A stretch of 64,000 nt of DNA. Source: Dasypus novemcinctus. Taxonomy: Eukaryota > Chordata > Mammalia > Cingulata > Dasypodidae. The stretch covers positions 94,803,157 through 94,867,156 of the forward strand of contig NC_080680.1 of NCBI RefSeq assembly GCF_030445035.2. The letters are read 5' to 3'. Each line of letters starts with the position of its first letter. Position 1 is the first letter of the stretch. The notes beneath the pieces were generated by a model that searched no databases, was not told the DNA's origin, and saw nothing but the letters and a program-made list of their open reading frames with translations. Shown here in pieces: positions 13,004 through 24,260 of the stretch. The position numbers and the translations under genes were made by a program.

Positions 13004-13155
13004 CTTCATTTTTGAAGCATTATTTTGCCAGATATAAAATTCTTAGTTGGCAATTTTTTTCCCCTTCTTTAAGGACTTTAAATATGCCATCCCATTGTCT
13101 TCTGGCCTCCATGGTTTCTGGTGAGACATCTGCTGTTAATCCTATTAGACAATAG
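13004..13155 (-). mobile_element. LINE-1 fragment (L1-E continued): ORF1 C-terminal region
   Basis: Resumes the L1 interrupted at 9233: the complement of the ORF1 segment around CTTCTGGCCTCCATGGTTTC. It ends abruptly near 13155 where a different old repeat begins. Confidence 0.75.
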
Positions 13156-13865
13156 GAAGATAGATACATGTAGAACCCTACAGATCATTATGAAAACTTG
13201 GGCCTTTATTATGACTGAGCTGGAGAACATTTGCAGGTTTTGATTTAATTTGCAGTTTAGAAGAATAATCATGGTAATTGTGTCTGTGAAGGCAAGAGTA
13301 GACTATGAGGGAATGTATAGAAACAGGAAAATAAGTTAGGATGTTACTGCAATATTTCAGCTTTGAGGTGATAATGGCTTATAGCAGGTTGGTAGCAATA
13401 GAGATGGAAAAGCAAACTGAGTATATATTAAAGTTAAAGCTAACATGATTTACTAGTGGATTAGATGTGAAATATGTGAGACAAATAGGAGTCAAGGATG
13501 ACCTTAAGATTTTAGCCTTGAGCAATCAGAAGTATAGTGCCTCTGTCAACTGTCATGGGGAACTTGCAGGTGGAACAATTTTTTTTCAAAGGAGTAGGGA
13601 AGAACAAGAGTTTGGTTTTTGGCATATTAAATTCCACATGCCTATTTAAGGTCCATATAGAGATGCTGAGTAAGAAGTTGGATATATGAAGTAAGTTAGG
13701 AGAAGGATATGAACTGGGAATACAAATTAGAGTCTTCAGCAGGTAGATAGTATTTAAAACCATAATATTGCATGAAATCATTAAAAGAATGGTTTAGTAA
13801 GTGCCAGGCAGATTTGCCATGCTAGGAATTTGAAAGTGGGACACAGAAGATGCTAGTCTATTTAT
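13156..13865 (+). repeat. Old mammalian interspersed repeat, family not assigned
   Basis: Contains phrases familiar from a widespread ancient mammalian repeat (GGAGTCAAGGATGACCTTAAG, CAATCAGAAGTATAGTGCC, AGATGCTGAGTAAGAAGTTGGATATATGA; each recalled only approximately). It is diverged and without coding capacity. A piece of what may be the same family is at about 20780-21120. The family name would need a library search. Confidence 0.45.
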
Positions 13866-14288
13866 TTGAATTGAGGGTATGTATTATGGGACTTGTGGAG
13901 TGGCTACTTTCCACTCTGTGCAAGAAAAAGTACAGTGGCTGGTCAGTGGAGAGAAAGGTAGAGGTAGGGTTGTACTATGTGGTCCAGGGAAAGAGATGGA
14001 GGGAGTATTTTTCTTGATTCCTGACAGTTTTCTGAGTACTAGTTCCAGGCCCTTGGGATTGCCCTAAAAGCTAGTGGATATTTTTCACTTGTGATGCAGA
14101 GTATTAAGATAGTCATAAAAATACCTTTGATAAGGAGAGAGGACTCTTATGCCCCAGATCTTACACAGAGTTTTGATGGATAGAGTTACAAATGAATAGA
14201 TTTCTGTGAAGATGAAAGCCCTTGACATTTTTACTTCTTCCACTTCTATAGTTTCTTAATGCCCATTCAGAGTATCCATGTAAACAAG
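13866..14288. other. Unassigned intergenic sequence
   Basis: No repeat, coding or RNA feature recognised. A 62-codon open stretch here has no recognisable domain. Confidence 0.5.
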
Positions 14289-14299
14289 AGCCAATCTAG

Positions 14300-14677
14300 G
14301 GAAGCGGACATGGCTTAACTGATAGAGCATCTGTTTACCATATGGAGGGTCCAGGGTTCGATCCCCAGGGCTTCCTGACCCATGTGGTAAGCTGGCCCAA
14401 GCACAGTGCTGCCACCCTCAAGGCGTGCTGTGCCCTATGTGCAAGGAGTGCACCCCATAAGGAGAGTCACCCCGTGTGAAAAAAGCACAGCCCACCCAGG
14501 AGTGGCATTGTACACACGCAGAGCTAATGCAGCAAGATGATGCAACAAAAAAGAAACAGTTTCCCAGTACCACTGGATAATGCAAGCAGATGCAGAAGAA
14601 CACACAGCAAATGTTCACAGAGCAGACAACAGGGGGAAAGGGGAGAGAAATAAATAAAATAAATATATATTAAAAAA
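14300..14677 (+). mobile_element. DAS-III-type chimeric SINE
   Basis: Plus strand, head GGAAGCGGACATGGCTTAAC with box B GGTTCGATCCC and an A-rich tail. Perfect 11-bp target duplications AGCCAATCTAG at 14289-14299 and 14678-14688. Confidence 0.95.
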
Positions 14678-14934
14678 AGCCAATCTAGTTGTCAGACTCT
14701 TAGAAGAATTACTGATCATATGAGTCCCCCCATACCATGGGAGTCAAGTAACATTATGGACAAAATTGACCTCAATCAGGTATTTCCATGACCCAAGACC
14801 ATACTGAAAATAAAAGTTCTGCATTATATATGTAAGATGGATGGAAACAGACATTCTTTATCTCTCCCAATTATATTTATAGAGACCGTAACTGACCCAA
14901 GTTTTGGAGGCCCATGATTTAGGAAAGATATTAT

Positions 14935-15347
14935 CATTATTTTTTAAAGATTTATTTATTTATTTTATTTCTCTCCCCTTCCCTCCCAACCCCAGTTGTC
15001 TGTTTTCTGAGTCCATTTGCTGTGTGTTCTTCTTTGTCCACTTCTAATCCTTATCAGCGGCACCGGGAATCTGTGTTTCTTTTTGTTGCATCATCTTTCT
15101 GTGTGTGCGGCGCTATTCTTGGGCAGGCTGCATTTTTTTTCACACTGGGCGGTTTTCCTTATGAGGCACACTCCTTGCGCGTGGGCCTCCCCTGTGCAGG
15201 GACACCCCTGTGTGGCATGGCACTCCTTGCACGTGTCAGCATTGCATATGGGCCAGCTCCACACAGGTCAAGGAGGCCTGGGGTTTGAATCACGGACCTC
15301 CCATGTAGTAGATGGACGCCCTAACCACTGGGCCAAGTCCGCTTCCC
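14935..15347 (-). mobile_element. DAS-III-type chimeric SINE
   Basis: Complete minus-strand copy with perfect 14-bp target duplications AGGAAAGATATTAT at 14921-14934 and 15348-15361. Confidence 0.95.
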
Positions 15348-15540
15348 AGGAAAGATATTATTAAATTTCTGGCAAAGAAAACAAGAGAGGAAAACTATTA
15401 CATAGAGATTGGTAGTTCAAAACTATGCTGTCTTAAAAAACACAAAGAGAAAAAACTATGCTGTTTTGAAGAATTTTGGTAAAGCTTATTTTATAACTTA
15501 ACGTAGGATAAAATTCACCTTTAGAAAGCATGCAGTTCAG

Positions 15541-16141
15541 GGCAGTGGATGTGGCTCAGTGGCTGAGTGCCTGCTTTGCATGTTTGAGGTCTGTATTAGT
15601 CAGCCAAAGAGGTGCTGATGCAAAATACCAGAAATCTGCTGGGTGTTATAAAGGGTATTTATTTAGGGTAGGAGCTTACAGATACCAGGCCATGAAGCAT
15701 AAGTTACTTCCCTCCCCCAAGTCTATTTGAAGTAAGTTGGGTGCCAATGTCTGCGAGGGTTCAGGATTCCTGGGTTTCTATGTTCCTGGGGCTTGCTTTT
15801 CTTTGGGTTCAAGGTTCCTTTTTCCTGGGGCTGGCTTCTGTTTCCTCTGGGAGTTTACTTCCTGGGTCTCCAGCTTAAGTCTTCAGCATCAGCCTCCAAC
15901 ATAAGAAATCCTTGCATCAAAAGCTCCAACTCTGTCCTTTGCCATGTCTTTTATCTGTGAGTCTCCACCCACCAAGGGGTGGGGACTGGGTGGGGACTCC
16001 ACACTCTAATGATAACTCAATCATGCCCAGGTACAAATCAGATTACAAACATAATCCAATATTTCTCTTTGGAATTCATCAATTATATCAAACTGCTAAA
16101 AGGTCCCAGATTCAATTCCTGGTACCTCCTTAAAAAAAAAA
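15541..16141 (+). mobile_element. tRNA-like monomeric SINE, split by an LTR
   Basis: The left part at 15541-15591 (GGCAGTGGATGTGGCTCAGT..., box A-like) and the right part at 16106-16141 (CAGATTCAATTCCTGGTACC, box B-like, then poly(A)) form one monomeric SINE. Near-duplicate flanks ATGCAGTTCAG and ATTCAGTTCAG are its target duplications. Confidence 0.85.
15592..16100 (-). mobile_element. MaLR-like solo LTR inside the SINE
   Basis: A 509-bp fossil LTR starting TGTATTAGTC on the plus strand, the usual complement of a MaLR 3' end (compare THE1/MST). It is flanked by perfect 5-bp target duplications AGGTC at 15587-15591 and 16101-16105. No internal region is present, so it is a solo LTR, younger than the SINE it splits. 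Confidence 0.8.
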
Positions 16142-16173
16142 AGTATTCAGTTCAGTGAATTTTGACAAATTCT

Positions 16174-16574
16174 TTTTTTTTTTTTTTAAAGATTTATTTA
16201 TTTTTTATTTAATTTCCCCCCCTCCCCTGGTTGTCTGTTCTTGGTGTCTGTTTGCTGCGTCTTGTTTCTTTGTCCGCTTCTGTTGTCATCAGCGGCACCC
16301 GCTTCTGTTGTCGTCAGCGGCACGGGAAGTGTGGGCGGCGCCATTCCTGGGCAGGCTGCTCTTTCCCTTCACGCTGGGCGGCTCTCCTCACGGGCGCACT
16401 CCTTGCGCGTGGGGCTCCCCTACGCGGGGGCACCCTTGCGTGGCACGGCACTCCTTGCGCGCATCAGCACTGCGCATGGCCAGCTCCACACGGGTCAAGG
16501 AGGCCCGGGGTTTGAACCGCGGACCTCCCATATGGTAGACGGACGCCCTAACCACTGGGCCAAAGTCCGTTTCC
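16174..16574 (-). mobile_element. DAS-III-type chimeric SINE with internal 25-bp duplication
   Basis: Complete minus-strand copy with 16-bp target duplications AATTTTGACAAATTCT at 16158-16173 and 16575-16590. The block CGCTTCTGTTGTC(A/G)TCAGCGGCAC is present twice in tandem (16275-16298 and 16300-16323); all other copies have it once. Confidence 0.95.
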
Positions 16575-17194
16575 AATTTTGACAAATTCTATACAGTTGT
16601 ATAACTATGGCCACAATCAAGATATAGAACATTTCTATCATTCCAAAAAGTTTGTTGTGCCTTTTTGCAGGCAGTCATCTATTCATACCCAAAGTCCCTG
16701 GGAACTGCTAATCTGTTATCTGTCCTTGTAATTTAGACTTTTCTTGAATCTTATATAATTAGAATTATAGAACATATAGTCTTTTGTGTCTGGTTTTACT
16801 CATGAAACATAATCCTTTTGAGACTGATCCATGTCATATATTACTAGTTTGTTCCTTCTTATTGCTGAGTAGTATTCTGTTGTATATCATGATTTATTTA
16901 CGTACTTACAAGCTGATGGACATTTGGGTTGTTTCTAGTTTTGGCTACTATGATTAAAGATATTATGAATATTAACATATAGGCCTTTGTGTGGATATAT
17001 GTTTTTATTTCTCTTGGATAAATACTGAGAAGTGAAATTTTTGGTTTGAATGTAAAATCTATATTTAACTATATAAGAAATTGCCAGACTACTTTTCAGA
17101 GTGGCTGTGCCATTTGGCATTCCCACCAGCAATGAAAAGGGTTTAGGTTGCGCCATACCCTCACTAACACTTGGTGTGGAAGTGGCACACAATC

Positions 17195-17342
17195 GCTGAG
17201 GCCCATCAGCTTCCCTGAGTTGATTTTATTGTTGTTTTGCTTATTGTTTTCTTTTTGTTTTTTCAGAAGGCACCAGGAACTGAACCTGGGACCTCCCATG
17301 TGGGAAGTGGGGGCTCAACTGTTTGAGCCACAACTGCTCCCC
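17195..17342 (-). mobile_element. DAS-type dimeric SINE, one unit truncated
   Basis: The right unit (ACTGAACCTGGGACCTCCC, ending GAGCCACAACTGCTCCC) is well kept. The left unit is reduced to CGCTGAGGCCCATCAGCTTCCC. It lies between two fragments of L1-F. Confidence 0.75.
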
Positions 17343-17761
17343 ACATAATGGTTTTAATTGGTATTTTCCTGATGATCAGCATAATGTTTTCAAGGTTCAT
17401 CCATGTTTTCACATATATCAATAGTTCATTCTTTTTATAGACAAATAATATTCCATGGAATGAATATACCATATTTTGTTAATCTTTTCATCATTTACTG
17501 GGCCTTTGAGTTGTTTCCACTTTATGGCTATTATGGATAATGATGCTCTAAACATTCTTGTACAAGTTTTATAAGGACATATTTTGGATATATATCTATG
17601 AGTGAATTTCTGGGTCATGTGGTAACTCTGTTTAACTTTTTAAGGAACCACCAAATTCTTTTGCACAGTGGCTGCACCATTTTACAGTCCCACCAGCAAT
17701 ATATGAAGATTCCACTGTCTCTATTTCCTTGTCAATACTTGCTATTGTCCATCTTTTTTAT

Positions 17762-18610
17762 TGTGACGGTTTGCTCGGTCGGTAGAGGTGGGGTCTGGCT
17801 GCGGACGAGGGGTCGGTCCAGCTCTGGACGAGGGGTCGGTCCCACTTGGGATGAGGGGTCGGTCCCACTTGGGACGAGGGGTCGGTCCGGCAGCAGATGA
17901 GGGGTCGGTCTCACAGGGGTTGCGCGGTTCGGCTGACGGGGTCGCCCGGAGAAGCAGGCGACGAACTGGGGACAAGGGAGGCCAGGCCCTTGTCGGGGGC
18001 TCTCAGGACTGGAGGGCGCACGGCAGAAGAACTACCGCGGAGACGAGGTAAACACGCAGGTCCACTTTATTGAGGGAGAGGCAACAGTTTTATAGGGGCT
18101 GGGGAAGGCTGATTGGTCGAAGCCACGCCCTGTTTTGATTGGTTGCCGGAGAAAGGTCAGTGGGCGGTACTGGACGGGGGAGGGGTGGTGGTTAGGGATT
18201 GGCTGTCGCTGTTGCTGGGGGAAGGGGCAGGGTTTAGTGATTGGTGGCTGCTGTTGCTGGGGTGGAGGGCAGACTTGAGTTTCCCGCCCACACCTGGCTG
18301 TTGCTGCTGTCGGGGGGAGGGAAAAGGGCAGACTGGATTTTTCCGCCCTGCGCCTGTGCAGGGAGAAAGAAGAAGAAGGGTGCCGCCCCACAGGCATCGT
18401 GTGGCGCCATCCGGGAGGAGGGGCGGCCGCGGAAGCATGGCTGCCGAGAAGGGGAGACCTGAGGGCACTCTGCGCCCATGCCGAGCTCCCTTCAGGGGTG
18501 GCGGTGAGTCCGACCAGCCACCCTATTATGGGGGCAGCGGAATTAGGCCTACCGCGGCCGCTCCCCTCGCCAGGCCAGCAAACCACACTTCAGCCCGAGG
18601 GGTGACCGCA
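17762..18610 (-). mobile_element. GC-rich solo LTR of an endogenous retrovirus
   Basis: An 849-bp block begins TGTGACGG and ends GGTGACCGCA, with matching inverted termini. It is flanked by perfect 5-bp duplications TTTAT (17757-17761 and 18611-18615), and the L1 continues on both sides. On the minus strand a TATAAAA (near 18090) precedes AATAAA (near 18067), giving U3 at the right and U5 at the left. It is CpG-rich compared with the AT-rich surroundings. Family not named; length and layout suit a class I-like element. No coding part remains. The intact target duplication suggests it is younger than the L1 around it. Confidence 0.85.
17795..17915. repeat. 23-bp minisatellite in the LTR U5 region
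   Basis: Five tandem copies of GACGAGGGGTCGGTCC plus a 7-bp variable part (period about 23 bp) fill the end of U5. The middle two copies are almost identical. Confidence 0.85.
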
Positions 18611-18690
18611 TTTATTATAGCCATACTAGTGGGGGTGAAGTTTTATCTTATTGTATATTTGATTTTTATTTTCCTAATGAATAATGATAC

Positions 18691-19167
18691 TGTTTTAGTT
18701 TCCTAAGCTGTTCAAGCATATACCATGAAACGCATCTTGTTAAACAATGGGAATTTATTTGCTCATTGTTTGAGGTTGGGAAAAAGTTAAAATCAAGTCA
18801 TTATCTAGGTGATGCTTTCTTCCCAAAGACTGTGGTGTTTTGAGGCTGGCTACTGGCGATCCTTGGTCCTTAAGTTGTCACATGGCAAGGCACATGGCAG
18901 TGTCTCCTGGTCTTTCCCATCTCATCTGGGTTCTGAGTTCCATTGATATTAGGCTTCTTGCTTCCTGTGGCTCTCTGTCTCTCAGTTTCACTCTGCTTAT
19001 AAAGGACTCCAGTAATAGAATTAAGGCCCATCCTAAATTAGTTGGGACATACATGAACTGAAGTAACCTCATAAAAAAGTCCTACTTATAATGGATTCAC
19101 ACCCATGGAATTGGGTTAAATTTAAAAACACATTTTTCTGGTGCACATACAGCTTCAAACCACCACA
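18691..19167 (-). mobile_element. MaLR-like solo LTR
   Basis: A 477-bp fossil LTR, plus-strand ends TGTTTTAGTTTCC and ACCACCACA. On the minus strand it starts TGTGGTGGTTTGAAGC and carries an AATAAA near its end. Five-base flanks GATAC and GACGC look like a slightly diverged target duplication, and L1-F resumes after it. Same family as the LTRs at 40553, 45965 and 46049. Confidence 0.75.
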
Positions 19168-19797
19168 GACGCCTAGTGTCTTTTCATGTTCTTATTAGCC
19201 ATTTATATACTTTCTTTGAAGAAATGTCTATTCAAATATTTTGCCAATTTTTCATTTTTAAAAAATGTTGAATTATAAGAGCTCTTTTTATATGTTCTGG
19301 GAACATGTCTCTTATGAGATAAATGATTTGCAAAAATTTTCTCCCATTTAGTAGTTTGTATATTCATTCTATTGATGGTGTCATTTGCAGAACAAAGTTT
19401 TTAATTTTGATGAAATTCTGTTTATCATTTTTTGTTGTTGCTTTGTGCTTTTTGTGTTATATATGAGAAGCCATTGCCTAATCCAAGGTCATGGTGATTT
19501 GCTTCTATGTTTTCTTCTAAGAGTTTTGTAGTTTTAATCCTTTCATTTATTTATGTCTTTTTTCCATTTTGAATTGATTTTTGTATATGGTGTGAGATAT
19601 ACAACCAACTTCATTCTTTTGCATGTGGCTAATAAGTTACCCCAGTACTATTTGTTGAACAGACTATCTTTCCCTTTGATTGTCCTGGCATTCTTCTAGA
19701 AAATCAATAAGCCCTAAATATAAGGCTTGACAATTTAGATGTCAATCCTGCGTGAGTTCCATACTGTCTTGATTATTGTAGTTTTATACTAAGTTTT

Positions 19798-19917
19798 TTT
19801 TTTTTTCCATTTATCCTTTTATTTTTTGTTTTGTTTTTTTTTTTTAATTGACTTTGTAATAATATTACATTAAAAATATATATGTGAGGTCCCATTCAAC
19901 CCCACCCCCCCACCCCC
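19798..19917 (-). mobile_element. Very short L1 3'-end insertion
   Basis: Only the last ~50 bases of the xenarthran L1-type 3' end plus an A-rich tail are inserted. Perfect 13-bp target duplications TATACTAAGTTTT lie at 19785-19797 and 19918-19930. An extreme 5' truncation. Confidence 0.85.
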
Positions 19918-20390
19918 TATACTAAGTTTTGAAGTTAGGAAATTCGAGTTTTCCAATTTTGTTATTTTTTTTCCAGATAAGGCTAGATTGTGTCCCTTGA
20001 ACTTCCATGTGCATTTTAGGATCAATTTGTCGATTTCTGCAAAAAAATAAGCTGGGCTTTTGATAGGGATAGCTTGGTTTATTAGTTTTAATGGGTTTTC
20101 TTTGTGTGAGGATTCCTTAGGATTCTCTATATATAACATCCTATCATCTGAGAATAGAAGGTTTTACTTCTTACTTTCCTATATGGAAGCTTTTTATTTC
20201 TTTTTCTTGTCTAATTTCCCTGGTTAGGAACTTCAGTACAATATTGAACAGGAGTGGTGAGACTGAATAACTGTATCTTTTTCTTCCCTTTTGGGGGCAA
20301 ACTTTAAGTCTTTCACCATTAAGTAGGAATTTAGAGGTTGTTTTTTCATAGATGCCCTTTATCAGGTTGAGGAACATCCTCACATTCCCT

Positions 20391-22080
20391 ATTAACTTAT
20401 GAACTGCTATATATGAAAGAGAAGAATGGAAAGCTCTGGCCCATTATTTCACCCTGTTCCTGCCTCCTATCCTCCACCCTACACTAGAAGAGATGCTGAT
20501 TTTCTAGGTTGGATTCCAGTAATTTGATTAAATTCTGGTACTACTGGTTTGCAGTAACTTGATCAATTTTATTATCTCTATGAAGAGGAGAGAGGAATGA
20601 ATTGTTAAACTCATCTCAAACAAGAATAATTTGATTCAGTTTTATAGGTCCTAGAAATACTCTGCTCTCAAATGTTTACCATGATGTTTTTCTATTTAAT
20701 AAACATATACTATTTATTATTTTCGTGGAAAAGGGAACTTCCAGAATTTCTGAGTTAAGACTGGGCATCTAATTTTAGAATGTCCTAAATTTATTTATTC
20801 AACAACTATTTCTTGAGCTTTTACCTGGTTTCCAAGCATAGCAAAGGCCTCATTGAGAATATGATATTTGAGGAAAGAGCTGAAGGAAGTGAGTAAGGGA
20901 ACATTACCTGGGAATACTTGGGGTAAAACTGTTCTAGAGGAGGAAATAGGAAGAGTGAATGTCCTAGAGGGGAAATCTAGGTGCCTATTAGGGCCATGAA
21001 AAGTTATTGGCAGAGTGGATATGGGGGCACTAGTAGGGAAACCCTTAAGCAGTTTCCTAGAAAAAAGGAAGAAGGAAAGCTTATTTGAAGGTGACTGGGC
21101 ATTCACGTTAGACTGCCAAAGCTAGCTATCAAATCCCCCACATGCGATGGGAGACCAGGAAATTCCAGTATTCCTGCCTGACTGCAGTTTCCTCTATGTC
21201 CTTGAATGCTAGTAAAAGAAGGAATAGATAAAGGGGTAGTGGAGCTCATTAGAAAGACAGATCATGCCCAGGAGATTAAAGCAGGCTTGTGAGAGAGGGT
21301 TTTGTCATAGATGGTATGCGGCTTATTTTAGATGGGTCTGGAGTAGGAGAAGGTGCCACAGAGGGGAAAACAGCATTAGAAGAAAAGCCCTGAGGGAAAT
21401 TGTGTAGATTTATACAGAGGTAATCAGCATCCTATTTTTAAATAATTATGTTACATGAAATGGAAACACTTGTAGGAAGTAAGAGGGATGTGAAGAGAGA
21501 GAACCACTTCAACTGTCTGATAGAATTCTAAAAGCAGTATATTGTTTTATTAAAAATAATACGCCATATACTAAAACCAATGAATTGCATACTTTAAAAG
21601 TGTGAATTTTATGACATGTGAATTATATCTCAATAGAGCTGTCATTAATAAATAGCATACCATAAAAAATGTAAAAAATTGACTATTCACATGACTTCTG
21701 CATAAAGTAGGATTTTCTAATTATAACACTGGCAGAAAAGGTCACAAAGAGAACATTTATTGATTTGATAATATGTAAGTTGAAAATGTGAAAAATAAGA
21801 AACAAAAATAATAGATGAAGTGGTAATGGAGAACATTTGCACTACAAGTAGGACAGAGTAAAGTTTAAATCATTAATATGTAAAGGACTTATAAAATCCT
21901 TAAACAGTATTAATGATTTATAAATCATTAATATGTAAAGGACTTATAAAATCCTTATAAGTAAAGGACTTATAAAATCCTTACTTATGAGTTGAAGAAT
22001 AGGTAACAGAAGAGTAAACAAAAATTGGTTCTCAACTTAAGAAACAATCAACTAGGAATCAAAGAGATTCAAATAAAACA
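20391..22080. other. Intergenic sequence with one old repeat and a local duplication
   Basis: About 20780-21120 resembles the old unassigned repeat seen at 13156. 21540-21660 has an L1-like 3' phrase (GTGAATTATATCTCAATAGAG). No gene is visible. Confidence 0.5.
21868..21983. repeat. Local AT-rich duplication with imperfect palindrome
   Basis: AAATCATTAATATGTAAAGG followed by ACTTATAAAATCCTTA occurs at 21867-21902 and 21923-21957 (55-bp offset), and its second half again at 21963-21982. The core AAGGACTTATAAAATCCTT is nearly self-complementary. Confidence 0.8.
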
Positions 22081-22086
22081 AAGTGG

Positions 22087-22472
22087 CATCGAGTGCATGC
22101 AACTCAAACAATTGGGCTCCTGTCTACTATATAGGAGGTCCAGGGTTTGATGCCCAAGGCCTTCTGGTGAAGGCAAGCCAGCCCAAGGGGAGTGCTGCTC
22201 TGCACAGGAGTGCTGGCCCATGCAGAGAGCTGGTGCAGCAAGACGATGCAACAAAAAGAGACACAGAGGAGAGATAATAAGAGACACAGCATATCAGGGA
22301 GCTGAGATGGTGCAAGAGAATGATCTCCTCTCTCCCACTCTGGAAGGTCCCAGGATTGGTTCCTGAAGCCGTCTAATGAGAATACAAGCAGACATATAAG
22401 AACACACAGTGAATGGACACAGAGAGCAGACAATGGAGGGAGGAGGGAGAAATAAATAAACAAACAAACAAA
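22087..22472 (+). mobile_element. Diverged DAS-type SINE, plus strand
   Basis: Head GGCATCGAGTGCATGCAACTC, box-B-like GGGTTTGATGCCC, body shared in part with DAS-III (AGCAAGACGATGCAACAAAAAG) and the usual GGACACAGAGAGCAGACAAT tail. Clearly more diverged than the DAS-III copies. Confidence 0.75.
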
Positions 22473-22473
22473 T

Positions 22474-22883
22474 AGGCGGCAGACTTGGCCCAGTGGCTAG
22501 GGCATCCGTCTACTACATGGGAGGTCCGCGGTTCAAACCCCGGGCCTCCTTGATCTGTGTGCAGCTGGCCCATGCTCAGTGCTGATGCGCGCAAAGAGTG
22601 CCATGCCACACAGGGGTTTCTCCATGTAGGGGAGCCCCAGGCGCAAGGAGTGCGCCCCATAAGGAGAGCCGCCCAGCGCGAAAGAAAGCGCAGCCTGCCC
22701 AGGAATGGTGCTGCACACATGGGGAGCTGACACAACAAGATGACGAAACAAAAAGAAACACAGATTCCCGTGCCGCTGATAACAACAGAAGCAGACAAAG
22801 AAGACGCAGCAAACAGACACAGAGAACAGACAACCGGAGTGGGGTGGAAGGGGAGAGAAATAAATATATACATCTTTAAAAAC
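22474..22883 (+). mobile_element. DAS-III-type SINE inserted in the tail of another SINE
   Basis: Typical plus-strand copy from GGCGGCAGACTTGGCCCAG to its AAATAAATATATAC tail. It lies in the A-rich tail of the SINE at 22087. After it (22884-22995) a second tail block occurs (ACACAGCAAATGGACACAGA, then AATAAATAAATC), a 3' SINE remnant without a head. Confidence 0.88.
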
Positions 22884-23029
22884 AAACAAACAAATAAATA
22901 AAGAGAATACGTGCAAACACAGAAGAATACACAGCAAATGGACACAGAGAGCAGACAATTGGGGCAGAGAAATAAATAAATCTTTAAAAAAGAAAACAAA
23001 ACCAAGGGGTATCATCCTTTACTTATTAT

Positions 23030-23600
23030 ATTAATAATTAAATAAAAAATGAGAAGACAAAACACTGGTAAGATTGCAGAGAAAAGAGCATTCTCATGGA
23101 CAGTTGGTTGGAAAGTAAATCATTAGCAGTTTTGTGAAGTATTTTGACAACATGTATCATGAGCCTTAACAATGTTCCATCCAGTACTCCACTTCTAAAA
23201 ATAAAAGAGGGGAAACTTATATATACATGTGGTTTATTCACAAAAACTTTAATTGTATGATTATTTATAATTAGAAACATAATTTTCTAAAAATAATTTG
23301 AAGCATCTAATGATTCAAAATGGGTGAATGGTTGTATAAGTCATGGTACATGCATCTGAATTAATATTAAATATGCAAATTTTCATGATGATTTAGTAAC
23401 AATGGAAAACAGTTACATGATAAAGTAAAAATTATCATCTTAACAATGTAAAATAAATGCACAGAGAACAGGATGATAGGAATTTGTATAAAATATTCAT
23501 AGGGAAAGTTTTTTTCTGATTTTTAAAATATTTTAGACATTTATTGTAATGGGCATACATGTTTTATTTTTGAGAAAAAAACAAGGGTTTAAAAAGTAAA
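23030..23600 (+). mobile_element. Possible old LINE-1 3' fragment
   Basis: Word-level resemblance to an L1M 3' region in plus orientation (CATTCTCATGGACAGTTGGTTGG, CACTTCTAAAAATAAAAGAG, TGGTACATGCATCTGAATTA; recalled loosely). Strongly diverged; low certainty. Confidence 0.4.
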
Positions 23601-24260
23601 GAATAAAGACTTATCACAATTAACAAATAAAAAAAAAACAACCTGCAAAAGTCCAAGAGATAATTCCAATGTGTGAAATTAGACAAGTCTCTTTATCTTT
23701 CTGTGGCCAAATTTCTTTTCTAGAATTATACTTGTTCTCCCAGGCAATGCATCAAACTGCCTACTTATTGTCATATTCTCTATTTTGAGGCCAATCCCTA
23801 AGAGTGTTTCTTTTAAGGCTGGGCTTGGAATTAGTCTCTAAACCCCAGCACACTTGACTAATTCTTGTCTTGCCCAGTCTTGCCAGAATTTCTTCTCACC
23901 AGGGACAATTTTGTAGTTCTATCCTGTGCTGCTACTGGGCTTCTTCCTAGTAGCCAAGTATTGTCTGATATCATTCTCTTGGAGTTTCTCCACTCTCTTG
24001 TTTGAATCTACTTGGATACCTATTAAATCAAGAAACCCTAAAGGGATTGCTGGCTACTCCTTTTCACCAGGTTGAAGCTCCGTGCTTGGTCAGTTGCTTC
24101 TATTCCAGTCTTTCCAAGTCAAAGTCTCCCTTCATTTTCATCTGCTGGTGATGGTAGGTGTCCACCCTGCCTTGAATGTGAGCCTTTCAAATTTATAATG
24201 AACAAGTCCAGGGAGAAAGGCTTGTCTAAAAGTCTGGGCTTCTAGTCTGGGAAGTTCTCT

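Larger units (their letters stand above)
15490..20390 (-). mobile_element. Old LINE-1 (L1-F): 3' UTR and 3' part of ORF2, heavily interrupted
   Basis: The plus strand is antisense to an L1M-like 3' UTR (about 15490-17190), then to the ORF2 C-terminal third, reaching the reverse-transcriptase region near 20250-20390. It is broken by a split SINE, a DAS-III SINE, a dimeric SINE, a GC-rich solo LTR, a MaLR-type LTR and a short L1 tail. Two stretches (about 16860-17100 and 17420-17700) represent the same L1 region, so either two old L1 fragments abut or an internal duplication occurred. Confidence 0.75.

Noticed and set aside
14300-14390. tRNA gene call at SINE heads
   Set aside because: A and B boxes are present, but each lies in a retroposed SINE with body, poly(A) and target duplications.
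17762-18610. Host promoter or first exon in GC-rich block with 184-197-codon open stretches
   Set aside because: Exact 5-bp target duplications, inverted termini, TATA and AATAAA order show an LTR; open stretches follow from high GC.
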